Below are positions 1 to 5,706 of a DNA stretch of 7,562 bases, in pieces. This stretch comes from Eubacteriales bacterium (GTDB lineage Bacteria > Bacillota > Clostridia > Oscillospirales > CAG-382), in the NCBI GenBank assembly GCA_028701715.1, contig JAQVQF010000118.1:1-7562 (forward strand), read 5' to 3'. Positions within the stretch are counted from its first letter, which is position 1, and each line of letters starts with the position of its first letter. Under the pieces are notes generated by a model. The model made no database searches. It was given only the letters and a program-made list of their open reading frames with translations, and had not been told where the DNA came from. Position numbers and translations under genes: made by a program.

Positions 1-1705
1 GGATATAGAAAAAGCCTCCGTGATGGCAAAGAAGAGCGGATATACCGTCAAAATTGTTACCATTGACGGTCAGATAATAAACGCCGGCGGTTCTTATACC
101 GGCGGATCGTCGCAAAAGAAGGTCGGTATTTTCACCAGAAGCAGCGACGTTGAAAAGCTCGACGCGGAAATTGCGTCGATAAATAACGCTTTGATTGAAG
201 CGCAGCTGAAGCATCGCTATACCGAAAAAGAAATCGAACGATTAAGAGCAGAAGCATTAGACGTAAGCTCTCTGCTGGAAACGCTTACCGGTGAATACGA
301 TAAGATAAGAAATCTGTTTTCGGAAGCCGCCGCAATTTACGGCGAGGAAGAAAAAAAGCTCGGCGAGATAATAGCCTGTCACAGCGCGGGCGAAAACGAA
401 AAAGCTGTCCTTGCCGAAAAGCTTATAAAATACGAAGCCGAAGCGGAATTGCTGCGCGGTATAAAATCCGAATCTGAAAAAACCGCCGCGGACGCGGACG
501 AGGAGCTCAAGAGCATAACCTCAGGTGCGGACGATATTAAGGATAAGCTAAATTTCATGGGTATGGAGCTTATTACGGTAAACGCAAAGGCGGCATCGTC
601 GGGCGAAAAGTTAGACGAGCTAAAAGCCCGGCTTGCGGAGGAAAATGAAAAAGCGGCAGAAATAGCCGAAGAAATAATCGCCTGCGAAAAGGTTTTACGG
701 GAAAACGAGCTGACCGCCAAGCAAAACCTCGTAAAAATACACGAATATGAAAACGAAGCGAAAGCTGTAACCGAAGAAAAGACAAAAATCGATATCAAGC
801 TGGAAGAACGAGAAAAATCCCTGCCCGAAAGGCGTTCGCGGATAAAATTCGCGCAAATCAGAAGGGAACAGGCATTTGAAAGCCATACGAAACTCGAAAC
901 CGGGCAGAAGGCGGCAAGAGAGGAATACGGCGAAATCATTTCCCGTCTCTGGGACGAATATGAGCTTACCTATACCGGAGCGGAGGAATTTCGTCTTCCG
1001 CCGGACGCAAGGGACAAAATGCCCGCCCGTCTGAATTCGGCGAAAGCGAAAATACGCGCCATGGGCGCCATAAACGTCAAGGCGGTGGAGGAATACGATG
1101 AAATAAAAGCACGGCGCGATTTCCTCAAAGCCCAAACCGACGACTTAAATCGCACACGGCGAAAGCTCGACGCCGAAATAGCGAGGCTGAGCAACACCAT
1201 GGAAAAAACATTTCTTGAAACCTTCGGGCGCATTAACAAAGCGTTCGGCGGCGTGTTTACGGAGCTTTTCGACGGCGGCTCGGCAAGGCTTGAGCTTACC
1301 GAACCGGAAAAACCGCTGGAATGCGGCATAGATATTATTCTGCATCCTCCGGGAAAATCAATTAAATCGATATCGCTCCTTTCCGGCGGGGAACAGTCCT
1401 TCGCCGCGATAGCTCTCTACCTTGCGCTGCAGGAGATAAACCCGTCGCCGTTTTGTATTTTCGACGAAATAGAAGCGGCGCTCGATGAGGTTAACCAATC
1501 AAAGCTGATGGATTATATCAGGGAACATTGCGCCCGGACACAATACATATTGATCACTCATCGCAGAGGCACCATGGAGCGTTCCGATACATTGTACGGA
1601 ATCACCATGCGGGAAAAGGGCGTTTCCGAATATCTGCGCCTGAATCTCGATACCCTTGGGGACAGAATACGCGAATATACCGACAGCCCCGCCAAACAGC
1701 CGTGA
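1..1705 (+). CDS. smc: Chromosome segregation protein SMC, C-terminal half (5' end outside window)
   Basis: SMC is a cytoplasmic ATPase that, with ScpA and ScpB, forms the bacterial condensin that compacts and separates chromosomes. The frame is open from base 2 with no start of its own, so this is the distal part of a gene of usually about 1,150-1,200 residues; 567 residues are visible (numbered from the first full codon). Residues 1-36 are the end of the hinge (VTIDG, then GGSYTGGS). About 45-400 is a charged Glu/Lys/Ala-rich coiled coil, ending in the conserved INVKAVEEYDEI stretch. The ATPase C-lobe follows: ABC signature LSGGEQ at 460-465, Walker B CIFDE with catalytic-site D488/E489, then the H-loop ITHRRGTME with H520. 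Small variations are SFAAIALYLALQ after the signature and IEAALDE after Walker B, both compatible with an active enzyme. The GTG at 20 and ATG at 23 lie inside the hinge and are not real starts. The smc-ftsY order matches the common Bacillota rnc-smc-ftsY arrangement. Confidence 0.97.
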   Translation, partial: DIEKASVMAKKSGYTVKIVTIDGQIINAGGSYTGGSSQKKVGIFTRSSDVEKLDAEIASINNALIEAQLKHRYTEKEIERLRAEALDVSSLLETLTGEYDKIRNLFSEAAAIYGEEEKKLGEIIACHSAGENEKAVLAEKLIKYEAEAELLRGIKSESEKTAADADEELKSITSGADDIKDKLNFMGMELITVNAKAASSGEKLDELKARLAEENEKAAEIAEEIIACEKVLRENELTAKQNLVKIHEYENEAKAVTEEKTKIDIKLEEREKSLPERRSRIKFAQIRREQAFESHTKLETGQKAAREEYGEIISRLWDEYELTYTGAEEFRLPPDARDKMPARLNSAKAKIRAMGAINVKAVEEYDEIKARRDFLKAQTDDLNRTRRKLDAEIARLSNTMEKTFLETFGRINKAFGGVFTELFDGGSARLELTEPEKPLECGIDIILHPPGKSIKSISLLSGGEQSFAAIALYLALQEINPSPFCIFDEIEAALDEVNQSKLMDYIREHCARTQYILITHRRGTMERSDTLYGITMREKGVSEYLRLNLDTLGDRIREYTDSPAKQP

Positions 1706-1759
1706 TTAATGATAAATCGAATGGGTATTGGATTTAAAGCCAAACGGAACGGAAGCGCG

Positions 1760-1789
1760 TTACCAAACGCTCAAACAATAAATTATAGT
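1760..1789 (+). promoter_or_regulatory. Possible sigma-A type promoter for ftsY
   Basis: TTACCA (1760-1765, 4 of 6 matches to TTGACA) is followed after 18 bp by TATAGT (1784-1789, 5 of 6 matches to TATAAT). Transcription would begin near 1796, giving ftsY a leader of about 140 nt made almost wholly of inverted repeats. The -35 box lies inside a small hairpin-forming sequence, GCGTT-ACCA-AACGC (1757-1770). This is a match by eye in an AT-containing gap, so chance is a real alternative; ftsY could instead be read through from smc. Confidence 0.3.
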
Positions 1790-1791
1790 CT

Positions 1792-1812
1792 TTGCGGTTT
1801 GTATAACCGCAA
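1792..1812 (+). repeat. 8-bp stem hairpin between smc and ftsY
   Basis: TTGCGGTT (1792-1799) and AACCGCAA (1805-1812) are perfect reverse complements separated by the 5-nt loop TGTAT. It lies 86 bp after the smc stop. It is followed only by TTTC and then a run of A, so it lacks the U-tract of a normal intrinsic terminator. It could be a weak terminator, part of the ftsY leader, or a member of the same repeat cluster that follows it. It is separate from the 17-bp periodic array. Confidence 0.6.
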
Positions 1813-1821
1813 TTTCAAAAA

Positions 1822-1917
1822 GTCGAACCGTTTTGCTTGCAAAACCGTTTTGCTTGCAAAACAGTTCTACTAGTAGAACTGTTCTATAAACAGAACGCCA
1901 AAGGTTTACGGTTCGAC
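1822..1917. repeat. 96-bp element bounded by 10-bp inverted repeat GTCGAACCGT / ACGGTTCGAC
   Basis: GTCGAACCGT at 1822-1831 is the exact reverse complement of ACGGTTCGAC at 1908-1917. The pair encloses the array of four 16-bp palindromes and an 11-bp spacer (1897-1907). The right end lies only 20 bp before the ftsY ATG. The bounding repeat overlaps the first palindrome by two bases. No target-site duplication is visible: the left flank is A-rich, the right flank is GGAAAGACAT. As DNA it resembles a very small non-coding repeat element of REP or MITE type. As RNA it would be a closing stem around several hairpins. No coding capacity was seen in it. I do not recognise it as a named family. Confidence 0.7.
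1830..1896. repeat. Array of four 16-bp GTT...AAC palindromes at exact 17-bp period
   Basis: Units start at 1830, 1847, 1864 and 1881 and each is separated by one base (C, A, T). Units 1 and 2 are identical, GTTTTGCTTGCAAAAC, with 7 of 8 position pairs complementary. Unit 3, GTTCTACTAGTAGAAC, is fully palindromic; with flanking bases the perfect palindrome runs 24 bp, 1860-1883. Unit 4, GTTCTATAAACAGAAC, has one A/C mismatch in an otherwise paired arm and an A/A centre. All begin GTT and end AAC. Arm positions 4:13 and 6:11 change together between units (T-A to C-G, G-C to A-T), so pairing is kept while sequence changes. If transcribed, units 1 and 2 would form 6-bp stems with a CUUG tetraloop closed by G-C, a known stable loop. 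Confidence 0.85.
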
Positions 1918-1937
1918 GGAAAGACATGGTCATATAA

Positions 1938-2843
1938 ATGGGATTTTTCGATAAACTGAAATCGGGACTTAAAAAAACCAAGGATTTGCTGGTAAAGCCC
2001 GTAAACGCTCTGTTTTCCTCCGCCGACAGGGTTGACGACGAATTTTACGAGGAACTTTTCGATCTGCTTGTGGCGTCGGACGTCGGCGTGGATGCTTCCG
2101 GGGAGATAGTTAAGAAGCTTAAAGCAAACCTTAAGGAAATGAAAATCAAGGAAGTTTCCGCCGCGAAGGAGGAATTCCGCAAAATACTTTACGGTATGAT
2201 AGGCGAGGATGTTCCTCTTAACATCAAAGGCAGCACCGTGATGCTTATAGTAGGAGTCAACGGCGTGGGTAAAACCACGTCTATCGGAAAGATCGCACTG
2301 ATGCTTAAGCGGGAAGGAAAGAAGGTTATGCTCTGCGGAGCGGATACCTTCAGAGCCGCCGCCATAGAGCAGCTTAATATATGGAGCGGCAGAGCGGGAG
2401 TGCCCATGATAAGCCAGTCGGAAGGCGCCGACCCCGCGGCGGTGGTTTTCGACGCCTGCGCCGCCGCCAAAAAGCAGAACGCCGATGTGCTTATAGTGGA
2501 TACCGCCGGAAGGCTTCACAATAAAAAGAACCTTATTGACGAGCTTTCCAAAATAAACCGCGTGATTTCCCGGGAATGGCCGGAAGCAAACCGTGAAACC
2601 CTGCTTGTGCTTGACGCCGTCACCGGACAAAACGGATTGATACAGGCGCGTGAATTTACAAAAGCGGCATCGGTGGACGGCATAGTTCTGACCAAGCTCG
2701 ACGGCACCGCCAAGGGCGGCATTGTCCTTGCCATACGCCATATGCTGGGCATACCCGTCAAGCTGATAGGCGTGGGTGAAGGTCAGGAGGATCTGCAGCC
2801 TTTTTCCGGGCATGACTTTATTTCCGCCATGTTCGAGGATTGA
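1938..2843 (+). CDS. ftsY: Signal recognition particle receptor FtsY (SRP GTPase)
   Basis: FtsY is the membrane-associated GTPase that docks SRP-bound ribosomes at the SecYEG translocon, pairing with Ffh so that each stimulates the other's GTP hydrolysis. The 301 residues are almost wholly the NG domain: a short basic amphipathic N-terminus (MGFFDKLKSGLKKTKDLL), the N-domain four-helix bundle (about 20-95), then the G domain. Its motifs are G1 GVNGVGKTT (106-114), G2 DTFRAAA (136-142), G3 DTAGR (188-192), G4 TKLD (252-255) and the closing GVGEGQEDL (278-286). The long acidic A domain of enterobacterial FtsY is absent, as is usual in Bacillota. ATG 1938 is the only sensible start, as it yields the conserved MGFF start. 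Its ribosome site is poor: GGAAAG at 1918-1923 is 14 bp away. The upstream ATG at 1926 stops after three codons. The palindrome element abuts the start region. rdgB begins 5 bp after the stop. Confidence 0.98.
   Translation: MGFFDKLKSGLKKTKDLLVKPVNALFSSADRVDDEFYEELFDLLVASDVGVDASGEIVKKLKANLKEMKIKEVSAAKEEFRKILYGMIGEDVPLNIKGSTVMLIVGVNGVGKTTSIGKIALMLKREGKKVMLCGADTFRAAAIEQLNIWSGRAGVPMISQSEGADPAAVVFDACAAAKKQNADVLIVDTAGRLHNKKNLIDELSKINRVISREWPEANRETLLVLDAVTGQNGLIQAREFTKAASVDGIVLTKLDGTAKGGIVLAIRHMLGIPVKLIGVGEGQEDLQPFSGHDFISAMFED
2835..2840 (+). promoter_or_regulatory. Ribosome binding site GAGGAT that sets the rdgB start
   Basis: GAGGAT lies at the very end of ftsY coding sequence, 8 bp before ATG 2849. 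It selects that ATG over the in-frame TTG at 2840, which overlaps the site itself and would add only Leu-Ile-Ile. Its position suggests translation of rdgB follows directly on ftsY termination. Confidence 0.75.
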
Positions 2844-2848
2844 TAATA

Positions 2849-3454
2849 ATGACTGATATTGTTCTCGCAACGAAAAACAATCATAAAATAAAAGAGCTTA
2901 ACGCTATGCTTTCCCCATATATCGCAGGGAAATTCGTTATAATTTCAATGGAAGAGGCGGGTTTTAACGGCGATATGGAGGAATCGGGTACAACCTTTGA
3001 GGAAAACACCCGAATAAAAGCCGAAACGGTATGCCGCGCAACGGGGCTTATCGCTTTTGCGGACGATTCCGGGCTTGAAGTGGACGCGCTTAACGGCAGA
3101 CCGGGAATTTATTCCGCGCGTTACGGCGGTGATGACGCGGATTACGATAAAAAAATCAGGCTTCTGCTATCGGAAATGGAAAACATCGCCGATGAAAAAC
3201 GCACCGCTCGATTTGTTTCGGTGTTCTGCTGCGTTTATCCGAACGACGGAAAATGCGTAATGGCGAGGGGCGAATGCGAGGGAATAATTATCCGCGAAAA
3301 ACTGGGCGACGGAAATTTCGGCTACGATCCTGTCTTTTATTATCCGCCGTACGGTAAAACTTTCGCACAAATGACAACAGAAGAAAAAAATACCGTCAGC
3401 CACAGAGGAAGAGCCGTCGAAAAATTTATTAAAATGTTATGCCTTGACAAATAA
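2849..3454 (+). CDS. rdgB: XTP/dITP diphosphatase (RdgB/HAM1 family)
   Basis: This cytoplasmic Mg-dependent enzyme hydrolyses dITP, ITP and XTP to the monophosphate and pyrophosphate, keeping deaminated purines out of DNA and RNA. The 201-residue length is typical of the family. Visible motifs, in order, are the nucleotide-binding start VLATKNNHKIKEL (5-17), ADDSGLEVDAL with the catalytic Asp73 (equivalent to E. coli RdgB Asp69), GRPGIYSARYGG (83-94), FGYDPVF (157-163) and the C-terminal SHRGRA (184-189). All expected residues are present. The start at ATG 2849 is supported by GAGGAT at 2835-2840 and by the family's usual N-terminus. It lies 5 bp after ftsY, so the two are very likely co-transcribed. 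The annotation ham1/rdgB is secure. An old 'non-canonical purine NTP pyrophosphatase' label is the same thing. Confidence 0.97.
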   Translation: MTDIVLATKNNHKIKELNAMLSPYIAGKFVIISMEEAGFNGDMEESGTTFEENTRIKAETVCRATGLIAFADDSGLEVDALNGRPGIYSARYGGDDADYDKKIRLLLSEMENIADEKRTARFVSVFCCVYPNDGKCVMARGECEGIIIREKLGDGNFGYDPVFYYPPYGKTFAQMTTEEKNTVSHRGRAVEKFIKMLCLDK

Positions 3455-3471
3455 TAAGCATATATGATATT
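3444..3471 (+). promoter_or_regulatory. Possible promoter for cdaA-cdaR-recJ
   Basis: A perfect -35 consensus TTGACA (3444-3449) lies in the last codons of rdgB. The best -10 at fitting distance is GATATT (3466-3471, 4 of 6 matches, 16-bp spacer); TATGAT at 3463-3468 is nearer consensus but only 13 bp away. A start near 3478 would give cdaA a leader of about 70 nt. The TTGACA also encodes Leu-Asp-Lys, so its presence could be coincidence. Confidence 0.35.
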
Positions 3472-3548
3472 CTTATTAAATAAGCGATAATACCCGATGA
3501 CCGGCAAGCGCCGGACTGCGGGGCATATGTTTGCTGGAGGGACGCCAA
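3455..3548 (+). other. rdgB-cdaA intergenic leader with AT-rich repeats and a GC hairpin
   Basis: This 94-bp gap has two structured parts. CTTATT (3472-3477) can pair with AATAAG on either side, at 3453-3458 or 3479-3484, a pair of mutually exclusive but weak AT stems. Further on, CCGGC (3501-3505) and GCCGG (3510-3514) form a 5-bp GC stem with loop AAGC, about 21 bp before the cdaA ribosome site. No T-tract follows, so it is not a terminator. I see no c-di-AMP (ydaO-type) or other riboswitch consensus here. Confidence 0.5.
3536..3541 (+). promoter_or_regulatory. Ribosome binding site GGAGGG that sets the GTG start of cdaA
   Basis: GGAGGG is 7 bp before GTG 3549. It rules out the upstream in-frame TTG at 3531, which lies ahead of the site and would place the site inside the coding sequence. 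Confidence 0.85.
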
Positions 3549-4415
3549 GTGTATTTTGATTTTCATTATATCCTGAATCAGCTCGGTTCGGTGGGTATAG
3601 CCGATATATTCGACATACTCATAGTTGCGTTTGTTTTTTATTATCTTTTTAAATTTGTGCGTGAACGCAGAGCGGGCAAGCTGGCGCTGGGAGTTATTCT
3701 TATACTCATAATGCTTTTCATAAGCAACCTGGTCGATATGCGCGCCACTCATTTTATTTTAAAAGCCGTTGTAAATGTCGGGCTTATCGCACTGCTTATT
3801 GTATTTCAACCGGAATTGAGAAGCATGCTTGAAAAAATGGGCGGTGAATCTCTCAAGGGCTTCAAGAGCAAGCTTGACAAATCGACCGCCGCTCAATACA
3901 AAGCCGTTATCGGCGAAATATGCTACGCGGCGGAAAATTTTTCGTCGGGCAGAACAGGCGCGCTTATTGTTATCGAAGGCTCGACCAAGCTGGGCGACGT
4001 TATAAAGACCGGAACGATAATCGACGGACAGATATCGTCGTTCCTTTTGGGTAATATCTTTTTTAATAAAGCGCCTCTTCACGACGGCGCCGTGGTTATA
4101 CGCGGGCTGCGCATTCTTGCCGCCGGCTGCTTTTTACCCCTTTCCACTAATCCCGACATAGTAAGAGACCTCGGCACCCGTCACAGAGCGGGTATCGGAA
4201 TGAGTGAAAACAGTGACGCCACCGTTATAATTGTCAGCGAGGAAACGGGAATAATCAGCGTCGCCATCGACGGGGAATTGAAACGCGGCTTTAACCGCAG
4301 CGAACTTGAACAATTCCTTACCACTCTGCTTATCAGGGAACAGGAGCACAGGGGCGTTAAGGATCGGCTGTTCGGAAAAAGGGGCGGCGACGGGGAGGAT
4401 GGATTCGATGAATAG
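3549..4415 (+). CDS. cdaA: Diadenylate cyclase CdaA (membrane c-di-AMP synthase)
   Basis: CdaA condenses two ATP into cyclic di-AMP, the second messenger controlling potassium and osmolyte uptake and cell-wall stability in Bacillota. The 288-residue protein has three predicted membrane helices (about 19-36, 45-63 and 70-86) typical of CdaA/YbbP, a short linker (QPELRSMLEKMG), then the DAC (DisA_N) domain from about 105. Both catalytic signatures are intact: DGA at 179-181 (HDGAVVIRG) and RHR at 211-213 (TRHRAGIG). GTG 3549 is chosen because GGAGGG sits 7 bp upstream and the start MYFDFHYI leads straight into the first helix. The tail after 265 is basic and then Gly/Asp-rich. The reading frame overlaps cdaR by 8 bp, so the two are translationally coupled, which fits CdaR being its direct membrane partner. 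The DNA-scanning cyclase DisA is ruled out by the membrane helices and absence of a HhH domain. Confidence 0.97.
   Translation: MYFDFHYILNQLGSVGIADIFDILIVAFVFYYLFKFVRERRAGKLALGVILILIMLFISNLVDMRATHFILKAVVNVGLIALLIVFQPELRSMLEKMGGESLKGFKSKLDKSTAAQYKAVIGEICYAAENFSSGRTGALIVIEGSTKLGDVIKTGTIIDGQISSFLLGNIFFNKAPLHDGAVVIRGLRILAAGCFLPLSTNPDIVRDLGTRHRAGIGMSENSDATVIIVSEETGIISVAIDGELKRGFNRSELEQFLTTLLIREQEHRGVKDRLFGKRGGDGEDGFDE
4392..4398 (+). promoter_or_regulatory. Ribosome binding site GGGGAGG that sets the cdaR start
   Basis: The site lies inside the 3' end of cdaA. It touches ATG 4399 with no spacing, but is 9 bp from ATG 4408, so the second ATG is the likelier start. The two differ by three residues (Met-Asp-Ser). 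Confidence 0.75.
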
Positions 4416-5703
4416 CTATTCCGCGTCAAACGGTATCACTCTTGAAAAAAAGCCTTCAAAAAAGCGTATTTATACTTTTTTTGTAATGCTCGTGGCATTC
4501 GCTTCCGCATTGCTGCTGTGGTTTTATGTGTTGGGCTATGATTCCCCCTATTATAAAAAGGAATTCGATGTTCCGGTCGTGGTAGAAGGAGTGTCATCCT
4601 TGCGTGAAAGCATGGGATATACCGTTATTTCGGATTTCGGCTTTTCCATAAAAGTCACGGTTTCCGGCACGCAAAACGAGGTCAATAAGCTGCGCTCAAG
4701 CGACATAAAGGCATTTGTGGACGTTTCCGGCGTGACCGTTCCGGGCAACAACACGCTTCCCGTCAATGTTACCGTATCCAATGAAAATGAAATAACCGTG
4801 GAAGCAAAAAGCGTCGATTCCGCCGTAATATTTATAGACAAAAATATCGTCGCAGAAATACCGGTAAAAATTGACATCACAGACTATACCCTTGAATCCG
4901 GCTACAGTGTGGGCGACTTTATTACTTCTCCGGTGACGGTTACGGTGGAAGGGCCCGAATCCGAGCTTTCAAAAATCGCATATGCTTACGGTGTGGTTCA
5001 ACCGGGCGCACTGACGCATTCAACGAAATTCAATACCTCGGTAGCGCTTTACGATAACGGCAACAACAGAGTGACCAACAGCTTTATCAGTCTTAAGGAC
5101 ACCAGCGTCACCGTCAACCTTCCGGTGTATAAAACGGTTAACCTTCCGGTTAAGGTGTACTTTGTCAGCGGATATTTCAGCACCGAATCCGCTGCGATAA
5201 CGCTTTCCGATAATTATATTACGGTTAAGGGACTTGTGGAGGATTTCGAAGGCTTAACGGAAATTAAAATAAACGTGGCGGAAAACACCCTAACCTCGGA
5301 TACCGTTGTTAAGCAGCTTGTTCTTCCGACGGGAATCGAATGCGTTAGCGGGCAGAAATCCATTATCGCCACAATAACCTTCAACGAAATTGTTATGCGA
5401 GCGGTCGCCGCCAGCTGTTCGGCGGTGTGCGACATTATCAACGCTCCGACCGACAAAGACATAACCGTTGTGACGGCAAATCTTAACGTTAAATTCATGG
5501 GACCGGTCGAGGGGCTGCTGAACCTTTCGCAAAGCTCCTTCAGAGCGGTCATCGACCTTTCAAATATAATACTCGAATCGGGCAAAACCTATTATGTGCC
5601 CGCGGATATTCGGTTGAACAAGGGCGACGACGGACTTTTAAACGGTATATATCCAAGCGGCGAATATGCCGTGACAATTTCGGTAAACGACAGGGAGGAG
5701 TAA
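4408..5703 (+). CDS. cdaR: CdaA regulatory protein CdaR (YbbR-domain protein)
   Basis: CdaR is a single-pass membrane protein that binds CdaA and modulates c-di-AMP synthesis. The 431-residue product begins with a short basic cytoplasmic segment (LEKKPSKKR), followed by one membrane helix at about 21-43, and the rest is predicted extracellular. Four YbbR-like repeats can be traced at roughly 52-144, 146-239, 242-327 and 328-427. Each starts with an EIPVKI/NLPVKV-like strand and carries a VTVTVEGPESELSKI-type segment (clearest in repeats 1, 2 and 4). Repeat 4 ends with FRAVIDLSN and the Gly-Tyr strand. Repeats 2 and 3 meet at VNLPVYKTVNLPV, where a short motif is directly repeated. ATG 4408 is chosen on ribosome-site spacing. 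In many Bacillota glmM follows cdaR; here recJ does, 3 bp after the stop. Assignment rests on domain structure plus adjacency to cdaA. Confidence 0.93.
   Translation: MNSYSASNGITLEKKPSKKRIYTFFVMLVAFASALLLWFYVLGYDSPYYKKEFDVPVVVEGVSSLRESMGYTVISDFGFSIKVTVSGTQNEVNKLRSSDIKAFVDVSGVTVPGNNTLPVNVTVSNENEITVEAKSVDSAVIFIDKNIVAEIPVKIDITDYTLESGYSVGDFITSPVTVTVEGPESELSKIAYAYGVVQPGALTHSTKFNTSVALYDNGNNRVTNSFISLKDTSVTVNLPVYKTVNLPVKVYFVSGYFSTESAAITLSDNYITVKGLVEDFEGLTEIKINVAENTLTSDTVVKQLVLPTGIECVSGQKSIIATITFNEIVMRAVAASCSAVCDIINAPTDKDITVVTANLNVKFMGPVEGLLNLSQSSFRAVIDLSNIILESGKTYYVPADIRLNKGDDGLLNGIYPSGEYAVTISVNDREE
5693..5700 (+). promoter_or_regulatory. Ribosome binding site GGGAGGAG that sets the TTG start of recJ
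   Basis: This strong site forms the last codons of cdaR and lies 6 bp before TTG 5707. No ATG or GTG exists in the recJ frame near it; the first in-frame GTG (5770) would delete part of the conserved N-terminus. Confidence 0.8.
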
Positions 5704-5706
5704 TTA

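Noticed and set aside
379..939. Ser/Phe-rich minus-strand open frame inside smc
   Set aside because: Low-complexity composition is the antisense image of the Glu/Lys/Ala coiled coil; no start signal or family motif.
1792..1816. Intrinsic terminator for smc
   Set aside because: The stem is AT/GC mixed and is followed by only three T before C and an A-run, so the required U-tract is missing.
1828..1861. Two identical 17-bp direct repeats considered as a CRISPR remnant
   Set aside because: The copies are immediately adjacent with no spacer, are far shorter than CRISPR repeats, and no cas gene is nearby.
1884..2870. A 328-codon open frame on the minus strand opposite ftsY
   Set aside because: It mirrors ftsY almost exactly, has no ribosome site or recognisable motif, and its length follows from the codon bias of the real gene on the other strand.
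3455..3548. c-di-AMP riboswitch or tRNA in the leader of cdaA
   Set aside because: The gap is too short and shows none of the conserved cores; only one 5-bp GC hairpin and weak AT stems are visible.
3531..3548. TTG 3531 as the start of cdaA
   Set aside because: It lies upstream of the ribosome site GGAGGG (3536-3541), which is properly spaced for GTG 3549.
4306..4407. A longer cdaR starting at TTG 4306
   Set aside because: It would overlap cdaA by more than 100 bp and add a segment with no YbbR or membrane character, while a good site serves ATG 4408.
5116..5150. Direct repeat AACCTTCCGGT (5116-5126 and 5140-5150) in cdaR as a mobile or regulatory repeat
   Set aside because: Both copies are in frame and encode the VNLPV strand at the junction of two YbbR repeats, so protein structure explains them.
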